Source of the DNA: Rosenbergiella epipactidis
Lineage (GTDB): Bacteria; Pseudomonadota; Gammaproteobacteria; Enterobacterales; Enterobacteriaceae
Direction: 5' to 3'
Assembly: GCF_018494055.1 (NCBI RefSeq)
Contig: NZ_JABBFQ010000002.1
Coordinates: 186,001-250,000 of the forward strand
DNA: 64,000 nucleotides
Shown here: piece by piece, positions 39,854 to 49,370 of the stretch
Layout: every line of letters starts with the position of its first letter
Position numbering within the stretch: the stretch's first letter is position 1
Program-made: the position numbers and the translations under genes
Notes under the pieces: generated by a model
What the model saw: only the letters and a program-made list of their open reading frames with translations
What the model was told of the DNA's origin: nothing
The model's database searches: none

Positions 39854-39998
39854 TGTTAAAAAATTATTACCGCCCTCACTTTGAACTTTCAAAAAGCCCA
39901 TCTATACTTAATTGAGTATTTATTAAATGATCCCCTACCTTGAGTAGACGATCATAACGCCTATAAACTGGACTTTATCCCCCCAAAAGGAGTCTCTG

Positions 39999-40304
39999 AT
40001 GTCGAAGAATAATGCATCTAACGATTTACGCGCAGAATTAGCTTCATTAGCAGACACGCTCGAAGAAGTGTTAAATCAAGGTAGCAGCAAATCTCGTACC
40101 GAACTTTCACGCTTACATCAGAAAGCACAGGACGCTTTACAAAATTCTCGCGATCGCCTGGGGGATTCAGGTGAGCGTATTGCCCAATCTACCCGTGATG
40201 CGGCCCAAAAAGCAGACTCTTACGTGCACGACAAACCTTGGCATGGTGTAGGCCTTGGTGCAGCCATCGGCCTGGTTGTCGGCATCCTTATCTCGCGGCG
40301 CTAA
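39999..40304 (+). CDS. yqjD: ElaB/YqjD/DUF883 membrane-anchored ribosome-binding protein YqjD
   Basis: This 101-residue protein has an amphipathic coiled-coil-like N-terminal part and a C-terminal transmembrane helix with glycine motif (HGVGLGAAIGLVVGILISRR). YqjD in E. coli is RpoS-controlled, sits at the inner membrane and binds ribosomes in stationary phase. AAAAGGAG precedes the ATG. It is the first gene of yqjD-yqjE-yqjK; yqjC, found upstream in E. coli, is missing. Confidence 0.92.
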   Translation: MSKNNASNDLRAELASLADTLEEVLNQGSSKSRTELSRLHQKAQDALQNSRDRLGDSGERIAQSTRDAAQKADSYVHDKPWHGVGLGAAIGLVVGILISRR

Positions 40305-40305
40305 G

Positions 40306-40704
40306 ATGAGTAGCTCAAGACCTGGCTCAGCACCAGGAGAAGGCATTCTAGGGGTGGGGCAACGTATACTGACCAGCCTAGTTAGCATTGCTGAAACTCG
40401 AATTCGTTTAGTGATCGTCGAGCTAGAGGAAGAAAAAGCCAACCTATTGCAAATGCTGCTTATGGTGGGCTTAACGATGATCTTTACTGCGTTTGGTCTA
40501 ATGAGTTTGATGATTCTAGTCATCCTTGCAGTGCCACCCAGTGCAAGGCTTTACGCCATCGTTATTACGACAGCGGTTCTTTTCGGTCTAGCGATCATTT
40601 TTGGCGTCTGGGCGCTGGTGAAATCTCGCCGCTCTACTCTGCTGAAACATACTCGTAAGGAGTTGGATACTGACCGTAAGCAACTCGAGGAGAAACAGGC
40701 ATGA
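40306..40704 (+). CDS. yqjE: Phage-holin-like membrane protein YqjE
   Basis: This 132-residue protein has two central hydrophobic helices (about 55-80 and 85-110) between charged ends, the pattern of the YqjE/DUF1469 family. ATG 40306, one base after the yqjD stop, is chosen over an upstream in-frame ATG (40255) that lies inside yqjD. The function is unknown; stationary-phase co-expression with yqjD is known in E. coli. Confidence 0.9.
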   Translation: MSSSRPGSAPGEGILGVGQRILTSLVSIAETRIRLVIVELEEEKANLLQMLLMVGLTMIFTAFGLMSLMILVILAVPPSARLYAIVITTAVLFGLAIIFGVWALVKSRRSTLLKHTRKELDTDRKQLEEKQA

Positions 40705-40982
40705 GTCGTCGCGAACGTGAAGCACGCAAGCAAGAATTATTAACGACTATCCAGACTCAACGTATGGATCTCATCTCTTGTCAGCAGCAATGGCTCGTCG
40801 CCACTTCACGTTACGACCAGCTGTGGTCTGCCGCCTATGCCGCTCGCCGTTACTTCGCAATTGGTGGGGGTGTCTTAGCGTTGTGGGTAGCAAGAAAGCC
40901 CAAAATGCTGGGCCGTCTCGTTAAGAGAGGTTTCGGCCTGTGGAGCAGTTGGCGAATGATTAAAAAGATGATCCCACGCTAA
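40701..40982 (+). CDS. yqjK: YqjK-like protein
   Basis: This 93-residue basic protein overlaps the yqjE stop by four bases (ATGA) and begins MSRREREARKQELL, the usual YqjK start. The middle has a weakly hydrophobic stretch (RRYFAIGGGVLALWVA) and the C-terminus is basic. The function is unknown. It is the last gene of the yqjDEK operon and is followed by a strong terminator shared with the 3' end of yhaJ. Confidence 0.9.
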   Translation: MSRREREARKQELLTTIQTQRMDLISCQQQWLVATSRYDQLWSAAYAARRYFAIGGGVLALWVARKPKMLGRLVKRGFGLWSSWRMIKKMIPR

Positions 40983-40995
40983 TCGCTCTGTCATG

Positions 40996-41024
40996 ATTCC
41001 CGCTATTTCTGCGGGAATTTTTTT
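40996..41024 (+). terminator. Rho-independent terminator of yqjDEK
   Basis: An 8-bp stem (ATTCCCGC / GCGGGAAT) with a 7-base loop is followed by seven T. Its right half overlaps the last codons of convergent yhaJ. Confidence 0.9.
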
Positions 41025-41911
41025 GCAAAAATTTTAGGTATCTCGCGTAAAGCCCAAGATTTCGCCTCGCCCATACTGTCTCGCCGCCAAGCCATAATCA
41101 CATCGATATCGCGCTCATAGGTATTCGAAATCACTTTTAAACGCCCTTGGCGTAAGTCTTCTTCGATCATCGGATAAGGTAAGGTGCCTACCCCTAAACC
41201 GGCGACGATTGCACGGTATTTATTTTCAAGGTTACTCACCGTCAACCGACTCTGCCGATCCAGTACCTGTACGGTTATCGTCGGGCGCTTACGTGCCGAA
41301 TCCGCTACCGCAATACCCCGGTATTTGAGGCGCACAGACTCCGCATCAGGATCGGGTTCGTTAAGGATAGGATGGTCAGCACTCGCCACATACAGGCTTT
41401 TCATGCTGTAGAGTTTACGGCTATTAATTTCCGTCGAGGTGCGAAAATGGAGCGTTGGGGCGATCACTATGTCGGCTCGCCCTTCTTCTAAGCTTTCCCA
41501 TGCACCTGCCAATACCTCGGTCAGGAGATTTAGCTGGGTATGACTCTTCTCCTCAAGCTTATTGACCAAAGGATAAAGATATTCACAGCTCACCAGCGCT
41601 TCACAGACTATCGTCAGTTGCGGTTCCCAGCCCCGCGCCAAGGCTTCAGCATCTCCCGCTAGCTTATCTGCCGCATCGAGTAGAAAGCGCCCTCTTTCCA
41701 GCAGTAAGCGGCCGACATTGGTAAATTTAGTACGGTGACCCGAGCGGTCAAACAGCACAACATCAAGCTCGTCTTCTAATTTTTGCATGGTGTAGCTCAG
41801 TGCCGAGGGGACTTTTCCCAACTCCTCGGCTGCCGCGGCAAAACTGCCGCGGCGCTCTATCGCATCCATCACACGTAAGGCTTCTAAGGTTAATGCGCGC
41901 TCTTTAGGCAT
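41003..41911 (-). CDS. yhaJ: LysR-family regulator YhaJ
   Basis: This 302-residue LysR-type regulator has its N-terminal helix-turn-helix in RRGSFAAAAEELGKVPSALSYTMQKLEDEL, and long identical runs with E. coli YhaJ (FDRSGHRTKFTNVGR, MAWRRDSMGEAKSW). In E. coli YhaJ activates yqjF-type genes in response to aromatic compounds such as nitrotoluene degradation products. Those targets are not adjacent here. It starts 4 bases after the dolP stop, on the same strand, and may be read through from dolP. Confidence 0.93.
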   Translation of the reverse strand: MPKERALTLEALRVMDAIERRGSFAAAAEELGKVPSALSYTMQKLEDELDVVLFDRSGHRTKFTNVGRLLLERGRFLLDAADKLAGDAEALARGWEPQLTIVCEALVSCEYLYPLVNKLEEKSHTQLNLLTEVLAGAWESLEEGRADIVIAPTLHFRTSTEINSRKLYSMKSLYVASADHPILNEPDPDAESVRLKYRGIAVADSARKRPTITVQVLDRQSRLTVSNLENKYRAIVAGLGVGTLPYPMIEEDLRQGRLKVISNTYERDIDVIMAWRRDSMGEAKSWALREIPKIFAKKFPQK

Positions 41912-41915
41912 AGGA

Positions 41916-42488
41916 TCACTTCAAAAACGTATAGACAGTGGTGACGTGTTTAACGCCATTCACCCGGCTGGCGAGATCGGCTGCGGCTTGACCTTCCGCT
42001 GCAGTGACGAGGCCCATTAAGAAGACTTCACCGTTCTCAGTCGTCACTTTAATACTTGAAGACTTCACTTGGTCACTTGCCAGCAGCTGCGAGCGAATCT
42101 TCGTTGTGATCCACGTATCAGAAGAAGAGGTACCTAAGCTAACATTATTGCCGATACGGATTTCGTTATAGACTTCAACCGTGCCATCGGTTTTCGCCGC
42201 GATTTCGCGGGCGGTATCCGCTAAGGCTTGAGTGGAAGCCTGACCCGTTAACAGGACTTTGCCTTGATATGCCGTCTCGTTGATATGGGTAGTGGTTTTG
42301 ATCTCTTTGTTGGTCGCCAAGGCATTGGCTACACGCAGTTCCAAGGTGCCATCGTCAACCTGAGTCCCTACCGTACGCGCATCAGTGGCTGACTTGGTGG
42401 CTACGCCTGCCGAGCCAATCAATACCGCAGCACAGCCTTGTAGTGCGAATGTGCTACACAATACGACAGCCAAAAAGGGGAATCTCAT
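41916..42488 (-). CDS. dolP: Outer-membrane lipoprotein DolP (YraP), two BON domains
   Basis: This 190-residue lipoprotein has the lipobox LQGC (Cys19) and two BON domains (about 45-115 and 125-190, each with a V.G.V...G..... pattern ending in VYNEIRI and VTTVYTFLK). DolP binds anionic phospholipid at division sites and supports BAM function and envelope integrity. It follows diaA by 11 bases as in E. coli; sigma-E control is known there but no promoter was identified here. Confidence 0.95.
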   Translation of the reverse strand: MRFPFLAVVLCSTFALQGCAAVLIGSAGVATKSATDARTVGTQVDDGTLELRVANALATNKEIKTTTHINETAYQGKVLLTGQASTQALADTAREIAAKTDGTVEVYNEIRIGNNVSLGTSSSDTWITTKIRSQLLASDQVKSSSIKVTTENGEVFLMGLVTAAEGQAAADLASRVNGVKHVTTVYTFLK

Positions 42489-42499
42489 TCTATTTCTCC

Positions 42500-43090
42500 T
42501 TAACCTTCCTGATGAGGAAAAAGTGAGTTATCAATTAGCTCACTTAAACAATTAACGGTCAGCATATGCATTTCTTGAATACGCGCATTGCGGTGCGACG
42601 GTATCCTAATTTCAACATCTTGGGGTCCCAGCAATCCCGCTAATACCCCACCATCAAAGCCCGTTAATGCCACGATAGTCATATCACGGGTGACGGCTGC
42701 TTCTACAGCCTTCACGATATCGGGGCTGTTCCCGCGTGTCGAGATCGCTAACAGGATATCTCCTGCCTGACCCAACGCACGCACTTGTTTAGCGTAGATT
42801 TCATCGTGCTGACGCTCATTACCAATTGCCGTCAGCATAATATTATCTGCGCTTAAACAAAATGCAGGAAGGCTTGGTCGTTCGTTCTCAAATTGATTGA
42901 TCATCGTGGCGGTAAAATGCTGTGCATTGGCAGCGGAAGCGCCGTTACCGCAACTCAACACTTTATTGCCATTGAGTAGACACTGGACTATCACCAGGGT
43001 GGCACGTGAAATAGCGTCGGGTAGCGCCTCAGCCGCGGCGATTTGTGTTTGTATACTTTCAGTAAAACACGCTTTGATTCTATCCTGCAC
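42500..43090 (-). CDS. diaA: DnaA initiator-associating protein DiaA
   Basis: This 196-residue SIS-domain protein of the GmhA-like family has the phosphosugar-binding loops [16 protein letters not shown] and [18 protein letters not shown]. DiaA forms tetramers that bind several DnaA molecules and promote ordered initiation at oriC. The length equals that in E. coli, as does its place between yraN and dolP. Confidence 0.95.
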   Translation of the reverse strand: MQDRIKACFTESIQTQIAAAEALPDAISRATLVIVQCLLNGNKVLSCGNGASAANAQHFTATMINQFENERPSLPAFCLSADNIMLTAIGNERQHDEIYAKQVRALGQAGDILLAISTRGNSPDIVKAVEAAVTRDMTIVALTGFDGGVLAGLLGPQDVEIRIPSHRNARIQEMHMLTVNCLSELIDNSLFPHQEG

Positions 43091-43113
43091 TGCATCACCT
43101 AACTTTGTTGATC

Positions 43114-43500
43114 TTAATAAAAAGCGTTTTTGATCCAGTTTACGCGAGACCCTGTCACCGCAACTACATCAAACCGGCAATTTGCGGTCGACAAACACTT
43201 ATTATGGTTAGCTAACCAATAAGCCGCCGCGGCCTTAATGTTCTGTTGTTTACGCCACGTTATGCTGGCTGCCGCATCACCGTAGAGATCATTCTTACGA
43301 TAACGGACTTCGACAAACACATAAGTTTGCTCGTCTAACATAATCAGATCAAGCTCGCCTTGTCGATATAAGACATTACTGGAAATCCAGCGTAATCCTG
43401 CTTGGCACAAATAGCGGCAGGCGAGCTTTTCCATTTGCTCGCCTCGCTGACGTCGAGTTACTTGACGGGAACAATCTCCCCGTGGGTATATTGGTTCCAT
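43114..43500 (-). CDS. yraN: UPF0102 family protein YraN
   Basis: This 128-residue protein has a restriction-endonuclease-like fold; the catalytic pattern G-E-x-DLI…FVEVRYRK is intact, followed by [12 protein letters not shown] and RFDVVAV. The biochemical role is unproven. Its start lies inside the 3' end of lpoA (43-base overlap), so translation is likely coupled; the same arrangement occurs in E. coli. Confidence 0.93.
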   Translation of the reverse strand: MEPIYPRGDCSRQVTRRQRGEQMEKLACRYLCQAGLRWISSNVLYRQGELDLIMLDEQTYVFVEVRYRKNDLYGDAAASITWRKQQNIKAAAAYWLANHNKCLSTANCRFDVVAVTGSRVNWIKNAFY

Positions 43501-45485
43501 GATAACGTCCTGTTAATCACGCAATTTTGTGTGGCTTTCAGCAGACCAGTATTCCCTTGTAGTTGGTAACCGGGTTGCTGACGCAACGGAGTAAAATGAT
43601 TGGCCAACGTCCAAGCATCCACCCCCATCGCATAAAGACGAGTCAGAGTATAGTCTTGATTGTACTGGCCAGTGACCTGCTGTTTTAAGCTAGGGTTAGC
43701 GCCCGACAGCAGCGGGATATCACTAAACTGCAGCCCTTCCATTTCGAAGCGGAAATCCGGTCCAGCACCCGCTTGAGAACTCAGTGAATTCGCGTAAAAC
43801 GCCACATGGCTCTGTGAACCAATCTTCATGGTGATGAGCGGCTTGATTAAATCTAGTGACGCTTGGTTCGCCACGATATAGACAGAATCGACGCCTCCGC
43901 TGTCGGCCACAGGCTGAGCGCTTGGCGCATCAAAGGTCATACCTGCGAAAGTCACGGCTCCGCTATCTGAACTTGGCGCAGCCGTCACCGGTGTCCCACT
44001 TAAGGCGATTCCTGCATTACTGTTAATCTTACTCCGTAAGTCGCTTTCCGAACCAATGGCTTGACGTAGTACCGTCCCCCCCCCTAAAGATTGCCACTGA
44101 CGGGTGAAGGCTGTAGCAACCCGATCCCCTAAAGAATTACTTGGCAGTAATAGTACTGGAGAGCGTTTACCCTGTGCCCACATATGCTCAGCGGCATCAC
44201 GGGCTTCGTTCTCTGGCGATAACGCAAAGTAACAAACGTTAGGGTGGTTCTGTAAATCAGAGGGTTCATTCAGTGCCAGGATGTTCAACGACGTCTGGGT
44301 CGTTACGGCTTTTGCCACATCCTCTTTTAATAACGGCCCAACGACTAAGGTCGCCCCCTCTTGCTGAACTTGCTGTAATAACTGGTCAATCGGATGGCCG
44401 TTGGTATCATAGACTTTTATTTGTGTAGCCGTATTGGCTGACGCCGTTCCTGGAACAGCTGCCGTTTGGTTCGACGCATCAGCTGTCGCGCTAGAGGTAT
44501 CCGCTGCTGGCGTGGCTACGGCTGAAGGGCTAACCGCTGCATCACTGGTCGCCGACGCTGTGGTTTGTGGCGCGCGGATTACGGTATTCGCGTCAGGGGT
44601 TGCGGGCGCGCTCGAAGCTAAATGACCATTACGAGCATCTTCAAAACCTTGTTCAATCGCTTTCGAGAAGACGGCACCCGGTCCCGTTAAGGGTAAAAGT
44701 AGCGCGATTGTATTAGTGGAAGCCACAGAGAGGTTCATCACCTGTGCCAAGCCAGCGGGCAAGGTTTTGGAGGCTGGGTTATCGGGATAACGCGTCTGCC
44801 AGTCTTGCACCGCATGCTTCAGGTTATCTTGATCACCACGGTTTTGATAATAAACCCCTAATAGATCTAACCAACCCTGCAGAATATTTTCATTCGCATT
44901 AATGGTGATGTTACCCACTTGATCCTGAGGGATGGTCACCAAGGTCTGCCACGTGGCATCGAGGTTTTTTTGCTGAGCGCTGCCAGCGAGATGAGGTTGT
45001 AAAGCGATATAGGCCCGTAGGACGTCGATAGGGTCTTCACCCTGCGCGCTATCAATCATTAGCTGATAATAACGCTGACGCTGCGTATCGTTTAACCCTG
45101 GTACTGATAAGGCACTCAGTTGCTTAGCCGCTTCACGGAATTGTTTCTGTTTTATCGCATATTGCGCGATTAAAAAATGGCGCTCAACCTGTTGGTCGGC
45201 GGTGAGCTGGCTCGGCAGTTGTTGCAGTTGCTGTCCCGCTTGTGCCACCTTACCCTCGTCGAGTAACGCGCGTATTGCGAGTAATTGCCAGTGACTCCTG
45301 CTATCATCTTGGCTTTGCTGCATCTGTTGAAGATAATAAGCAGAACCTTGATTCGCAGTGGGTTGGAGAGTAGCCGATGGCGTCTGATTTTCTTGATTGA
45401 CACCACAGGCGGCCAAAATAAATCCGGCCAACACAACAGGAACAAAACGCCCTGCGTTACGACAATTCACAAATGAAGAAAGCAT
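43458..45485 (-). CDS. lpoA: Penicillin-binding protein activator LpoA
   Basis: This 675-residue outer-membrane lipoprotein has the lipobox LAAC (Cys27), an N-terminal TPR-like helical domain (to about 255) and a C-terminal periplasmic-binding-protein-like domain that reaches PBP1a. Between residues about 283 and 345 there is a low-complexity Ala/Thr/Ser/Pro-rich segment inserted in the C-terminal domain. It stimulates PBP1a transpeptidase. It heads lpoA-yraN-diaA-dolP and is divergent from rsmI. Confidence 0.95.
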   Translation of the reverse strand: MLSSFVNCRNAGRFVPVVLAGFILAACGVNQENQTPSATLQPTANQGSAYYLQQMQQSQDDSRSHWQLLAIRALLDEGKVAQAGQQLQQLPSQLTADQQVERHFLIAQYAIKQKQFREAAKQLSALSVPGLNDTQRQRYYQLMIDSAQGEDPIDVLRAYIALQPHLAGSAQQKNLDATWQTLVTIPQDQVGNITINANENILQGWLDLLGVYYQNRGDQDNLKHAVQDWQTRYPDNPASKTLPAGLAQVMNLSVASTNTIALLLPLTGPGAVFSKAIEQGFEDARNGHLASSAPATPDANTVIRAPQTTASATSDAAVSPSAVATPAADTSSATADASNQTAAVPGTASANTATQIKVYDTNGHPIDQLLQQVQQEGATLVVGPLLKEDVAKAVTTQTSLNILALNEPSDLQNHPNVCYFALSPENEARDAAEHMWAQGKRSPVLLLPSNSLGDRVATAFTRQWQSLGGGTVLRQAIGSESDLRSKINSNAGIALSGTPVTAAPSSDSGAVTFAGMTFDAPSAQPVADSGGVDSVYIVANQASLDLIKPLITMKIGSQSHVAFYANSLSSQAGAGPDFRFEMEGLQFSDIPLLSGANPSLKQQVTGQYNQDYTLTRLYAMGVDAWTLANHFTPLRQQPGYQLQGNTGLLKATQNCVINRTLSWNQYTHGEIVPVK

Positions 45486-45546
45486 AGAGTACCCATTATG
45501 TTTTTCTCAGAACGCCCTATAGTAAAGCGGCAATTCGGATGAAACA

Positions 45547-46413
45547 ATGAAACAACACGATCAGTCAGAGATTTCTGTAGGAACATTATATATCGTTCCT
45601 ACCCCTATTGGTAACTTAGCCGACATTACCCAACGCGCGCTGACCGTCTTAGAAAAGGTCGATCTGGTCGCAGCAGAAGATACACGCCATACCGGCCTAC
45701 TCCTACAACATTTCGCCATCAATGCGCGCTTATTCTCATTGCATGATCACAATGAACAGCAAAAAGCAGATGTTTTAATAAGTAAATTACAACAAGGGGA
45801 AAGTATAGCCTTGGTTTCCGATGCAGGAACCCCTTTAATCAATGATCCCGGCTATCACCTCGTCACCCGTTGCCGTCAAGCGGGGCTAAAAGTTGTCCCT
45901 CTTCCAGGTGCCTGTGCTGCCATTACCGCCTTAAGTGCTTCTGGACTGCCCTCTGATCGTTTTTGTTACGAAGGATTTCTTCCTGCCAAAAGTAAAGGTC
46001 GCCGCGATGCCCTCAGGGCAGTGTTAGAAGAACCTCGTACCTTAATATTTTATGAATCCACCCACCGTCTCTTGGATTGCCTGACAGATATGGTCAGCGA
46101 ACTTGGCGAGCATCGCCATGTGGTACTGGCTCGGGAAATTACTAAGACGTGGGAGTCGATTCACGGCGCGCCAGTCGGTGAGCTATTGGCGTGGGTGCAG
46201 GCCGATGAAAATCGTCGTAAAGGCGAAATGGTGTTAATCGTCGCGGGCTATCAAGGGCAGGAGGAAGAACTCCCTGCAGAAGCCCTACGCACCCTCGCGT
46301 TATTACAGACCGAATTGCCCCTCAAAAAAGCCGCAGCCTTGGCGGCTGAAATCCATGGCGTGAAGAAAAATGCGTTATATAAGCATGGATTAGCTCAGCA
46401 GCAGGCCAATTAA
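45547..46413 (+). CDS. rsmI: 16S rRNA 2'-O-methyltransferase RsmI
   Basis: This 288-residue SPOUT-unrelated tetrapyrrole-methylase-fold enzyme has N-terminal [38 protein letters not shown] and [16 protein letters not shown], all family signatures. It methylates the ribose of C1402 of 16S rRNA. It is divergent from lpoA, 61 bases apart. rnpB follows directly. Confidence 0.96.
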   Translation: MKQHDQSEISVGTLYIVPTPIGNLADITQRALTVLEKVDLVAAEDTRHTGLLLQHFAINARLFSLHDHNEQQKADVLISKLQQGESIALVSDAGTPLINDPGYHLVTRCRQAGLKVVPLPGACAAITALSASGLPSDRFCYEGFLPAKSKGRRDALRAVLEEPRTLIFYESTHRLLDCLTDMVSELGEHRHVVLAREITKTWESIHGAPVGELLAWVQADENRRKGEMVLIVAGYQGQEEELPAEALRTLALLQTELPLKKAAALAAEIHGVKKNALYKHGLAQQQAN

Positions 46414-46463
46414 ACGATAGAAAAACGTGACAATGGCGGTAATTTCCCCTATCATCCGCCGCC

Positions 46464-46836
<373 letters not shown>

Positions 46837-46843
46837 TCTTTGA

Positions 46844-46879
46844 AAAAGAGGTTACTGCATGCAGTAACCTCTTTTTTTT
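46844..46879. terminator. Strong terminator after rnpB, shared with nimT
   Basis: A long perfect inverted repeat (AAAAAGAGGTTACTGCATGCAGTAACCTCTTTTT) is followed by more T. The A-run on the left makes it bidirectional; it overlaps the stop of the convergent MFS gene. Confidence 0.92.
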
Positions 46880-48056
46880 ATTCTTCCATCAGCCGATTTT
46901 TACCGGCAAGTAAGCCCATTACCATCATCACAACGGCTAATATCAAACAGAAAAGTAACGGTAAATGCCAGCTTCCACTCTGTTGATGCAATGTCCCCAT
47001 CGCGGCGGGTCCGACTGCCGCGAGTAAATAGCCCACCGCTTGTGCCATCCCCGAAAGCGCCACCGCTTGGTGAGCCGAGCGGCTACGAAGGCCAATCAGC
47101 GATAGGCCGAGAATCATCGCGGCACCCGAGCCTATTCCAGCAAAGCTTACCCACACTATTGCCCAGCTTGGCATCCCCCATAATCCCACAAGACTCACTC
47201 CCCACAGGCTTGCCATCGCCATGGCTAACCAACGTTGATCGCGATAACGCGCAATCACGGCACCAATAACTAAGCCAGGAAGTGCCGTCGCGAGTTGTAG
47301 CAGTCCATGTAAGCTACCCGCCTCGGTGGCCGAAAAGCCACTGTCCACCAGAAGTGCGGGTAACCAACTGACTAGTACGTAATAAATTAGCGAGTTCAAC
47401 CCTAGATAGAGCGTAATTTGCCAAGCTAACGAAGAGCGCCAGATCCGTGCATTACTGCTCATCGCCGGGCGCGATAATCCGGTAACCGCCCTCCCCTTAA
47501 GCTGTTGTGCCCAGGCTATCAGGGCAATCAAGGGAAAAATCAGTAAGCTTAAGGAGGCCTGCGCCCAACCAAGATGCGTGGCAAGCGGTACCACTAGCAC
47601 AGAGGCTAACGCGGCGCTGATGCCCATCGTTAACGAATAAGCCCCGGTCATTTTGGGCAGGATACTGACGAAATCGCGCTTTAATAAACTTGGTAGAATC
47701 ACATTGCCTACAGCTATACCCGCACCGATGATCACCGTACCAAGATACAGGAAGGTGGCCGTCCCCCGCGCACGCAGCACGACCCCGAGACAGATGGCGA
47801 CTAAGGCCACGGCAACGCTGCGTTCTAATCCGAGGTAACGGGTCAAATAAGGCACCAGCGGCGAGAGTAAAGCAAAAGCCAGTAACGGTAAGGTGGTGAG
47901 CAGCCCTACCTGCATAGTGTCCAAATCTAATGTTTGCCCGAGCGTCGCTAACAACGGAGCGAGCCCTGTAAAAGGCGCTCTAAGCGTTGTCGCAACCAAT
48001 AAAATGCCAATAATTAACGATTTTTTTGAGTGATGAGTCATTGCAGGTGACGCCAT
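46878..48056 (-). CDS. nimT: CynX/NimT-type MFS transporter (NimT-like)
   Basis: This 392-residue protein has 12 helices and the CynX/NimT pattern (LRAPFTGLAPLL in helix 1, then LGVVLRARGTATFLYLG and GSGAAMILGLSLIGLRS). E. coli NimT (YeaN, 393 residues) exports 2-nitroimidazole. The divergent AraC-type gene matches nimR, which supports the name over other CynX relatives. The physiological substrate is not known. Confidence 0.83.
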   Translation of the reverse strand: MASPAMTHHSKKSLIIGILLVATTLRAPFTGLAPLLATLGQTLDLDTMQVGLLTTLPLLAFALLSPLVPYLTRYLGLERSVAVALVAICLGVVLRARGTATFLYLGTVIIGAGIAVGNVILPSLLKRDFVSILPKMTGAYSLTMGISAALASVLVVPLATHLGWAQASLSLLIFPLIALIAWAQQLKGRAVTGLSRPAMSSNARIWRSSLAWQITLYLGLNSLIYYVLVSWLPALLVDSGFSATEAGSLHGLLQLATALPGLVIGAVIARYRDQRWLAMAMASLWGVSLVGLWGMPSWAIVWVSFAGIGSGAAMILGLSLIGLRSRSAHQAVALSGMAQAVGYLLAAVGPAAMGTLHQQSGSWHLPLLFCLILAVVMMVMGLLAGKNRLMEE

Positions 48057-48143
48057 AGGAGAATCTCTTTTGTTGATAAGCCCGTAGCATAACCCCTCTT
48101 CAGCAAGGTTAAATCAAGCTACAATGACAATTTATCGCTAAAA

Positions 48144-48938
48144 ATGGACAATATGCATATTCCCACTATTCCACAGGGCTTCGATCCGGATCGTCATCTT
48201 GATAAGGTGGGGGTTTTTCGGGTTAAAGCCAGTGAGTCTTTCCATGAACTTCCCTTTCATCAACATCGTAAAGGCCAATTAATTCTACCCTTGCAAGGTA
48301 CGATTACCTGCCAAGTGGAAGATGGCATCTGGATGGCGCCGACTGGGCAAGCTATCTGGATTCCGAGCCATGTTATCCATAGCAATAAAGTCTCTCAGCA
48401 CGCGGAGTTTTGTTTCGTCTTTATTGAACCGCACAGTGCCGAGATGCCCAAGGAATGCTGCACGTTACGTATTTCCGCTCTTGTCAGAGAACTTATTTTT
48501 CGCTTAGCGTCTCTTCCTCTAAGCCAGTATCACACCTCGAAGACGCAGCGTTTGATTGCGGTTCTGCTCGACCTGCTGGTTGAACAGCCAATAGGTAAGT
48601 TACAGCTACCGATGTCGAATCATCCTAAAATCCGTTTGTTGGTTGAGGCAATCCAGCAGCCCGACCAAGCGAAGCATCCTGCAGCCTATTGGGCAAAAAA
48701 ATTGGCAGTGAGTGAGAGAAGCTTAGCAAGGCTAATGATCAATGAAACAGGGTTGAGTTTTCGTCCATGGCGACAGCAATTACAGCTCATTATCGCAATC
48801 AATCGACTGGTGGAGGGGGAGCGCGTGGAGATTATCGCTCATGAACTGGGCTATGAATCGGTGACAGCATTTATCACCATGTTTAAGAAAGCGCTAGGCA
48901 TAACCCCTGGCCAATATCGACAAGGGTTCAATGCCTAG
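48144..48938 (+). CDS. nimR: AraC-family regulator NimR-like
   Basis: This 264-residue protein has an N-terminal cupin (HQHRKGQLILPLQGTITC, WIPSHVIHSN) and a C-terminal AraC helix-turn-helix pair (AKKLAVSERSLARLMINETG and IAHELGYESVTAFITMFKKALG). E. coli NimR (YeaM, 273 residues) represses the divergent nimT gene. The 87-base gap between the two genes should hold its operator. The name rests on the gene pair and domain order. Confidence 0.85.
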   Translation: MDNMHIPTIPQGFDPDRHLDKVGVFRVKASESFHELPFHQHRKGQLILPLQGTITCQVEDGIWMAPTGQAIWIPSHVIHSNKVSQHAEFCFVFIEPHSAEMPKECCTLRISALVRELIFRLASLPLSQYHTSKTQRLIAVLLDLLVEQPIGKLQLPMSNHPKIRLLVEAIQQPDQAKHPAAYWAKKLAVSERSLARLMINETGLSFRPWRQQLQLIIAINRLVEGERVEIIAHELGYESVTAFITMFKKALGITPGQYRQGFNA

Positions 48939-48951
48939 CATGACCGAGGGA

Positions 48952-49358
48952 TTAACGGTACTTACGATGATTTTCGTTACGTAATACCGAAATCTGTTGG
49001 GCGGTCTGCTTAGCGTCGGCGAGCTTACCAAGCTTTACCTGTTGCTCAGCTTGATCAACTTTAGCGATCAACTGGTCAAATGCATTGCGCCAGCCCTGCA
49101 TGGCCGGACTCTGCGCTGCACTCCCTGCTAACGAGGGAGGCGTCGCAGTTTTTGCGTCTTTTGCTGCAGCACGCATTTGCGTTAACGCCTGCTGCATTTC
49201 ACTAGGCTGGTTACTGCTTAACACCGTGCTCAGCCCTGAAGAGAGGCTCAGCATATCCCCTTCTAAGTCCGCGGTCCGCGGTCCGCGGCCCGCGCGGCAA
49301 AGGTTAACGAGGAACAAAACAGCGCGGTGCTCAGTACGACCAAACTAATTTGTCGCAT
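48952..49358 (-). pseudogene. cybC: Cytochrome b562 gene, frameshifted in its signal-peptide region
   Basis: ATG at 49358 opens a clear signal peptide (MRQISLVVLSTALFCSSLTFA…) that runs into a stop at 49263. The mature cytochrome is encoded in another frame, ending at 48952: ADLEGDM…, M7-type heme ligand near its start, ALTQMRAAAKDA, and the C-terminal RNENHRKYR with the heme-binding histidine. The two frames meet in a tandem heptamer at 49267-49287. Removing two units restores FAARA-ADLEGD, the expected cleavage site; adding one also restores the frame. CybC is a periplasmic four-helix heme protein. It may be inactive, phase-variable or an assembly error. Confidence 0.82.
49267..49294. repeat. 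GC-rich tandem heptamer inside cybC
   Basis: On the plus strand GTCCGCG occurs three times without gaps (49267-49287), followed by a one-mismatch copy GCCCGCG (49288-49294). The unit of 7 bases shifts the reading frame by one with each gain or loss. The tract also holds overlapping CCGCGG palindromes and is far richer in GC than its surroundings. Confidence 0.9.
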
Positions 49359-49370
49359 AAAATCTTCCCT

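Noticed and set aside
49267-49294. GC-rich repeat as a CRISPR or transposon end
   Set aside because: Units are only 7 bases with no spacers, and no transposase or target duplication is nearby.
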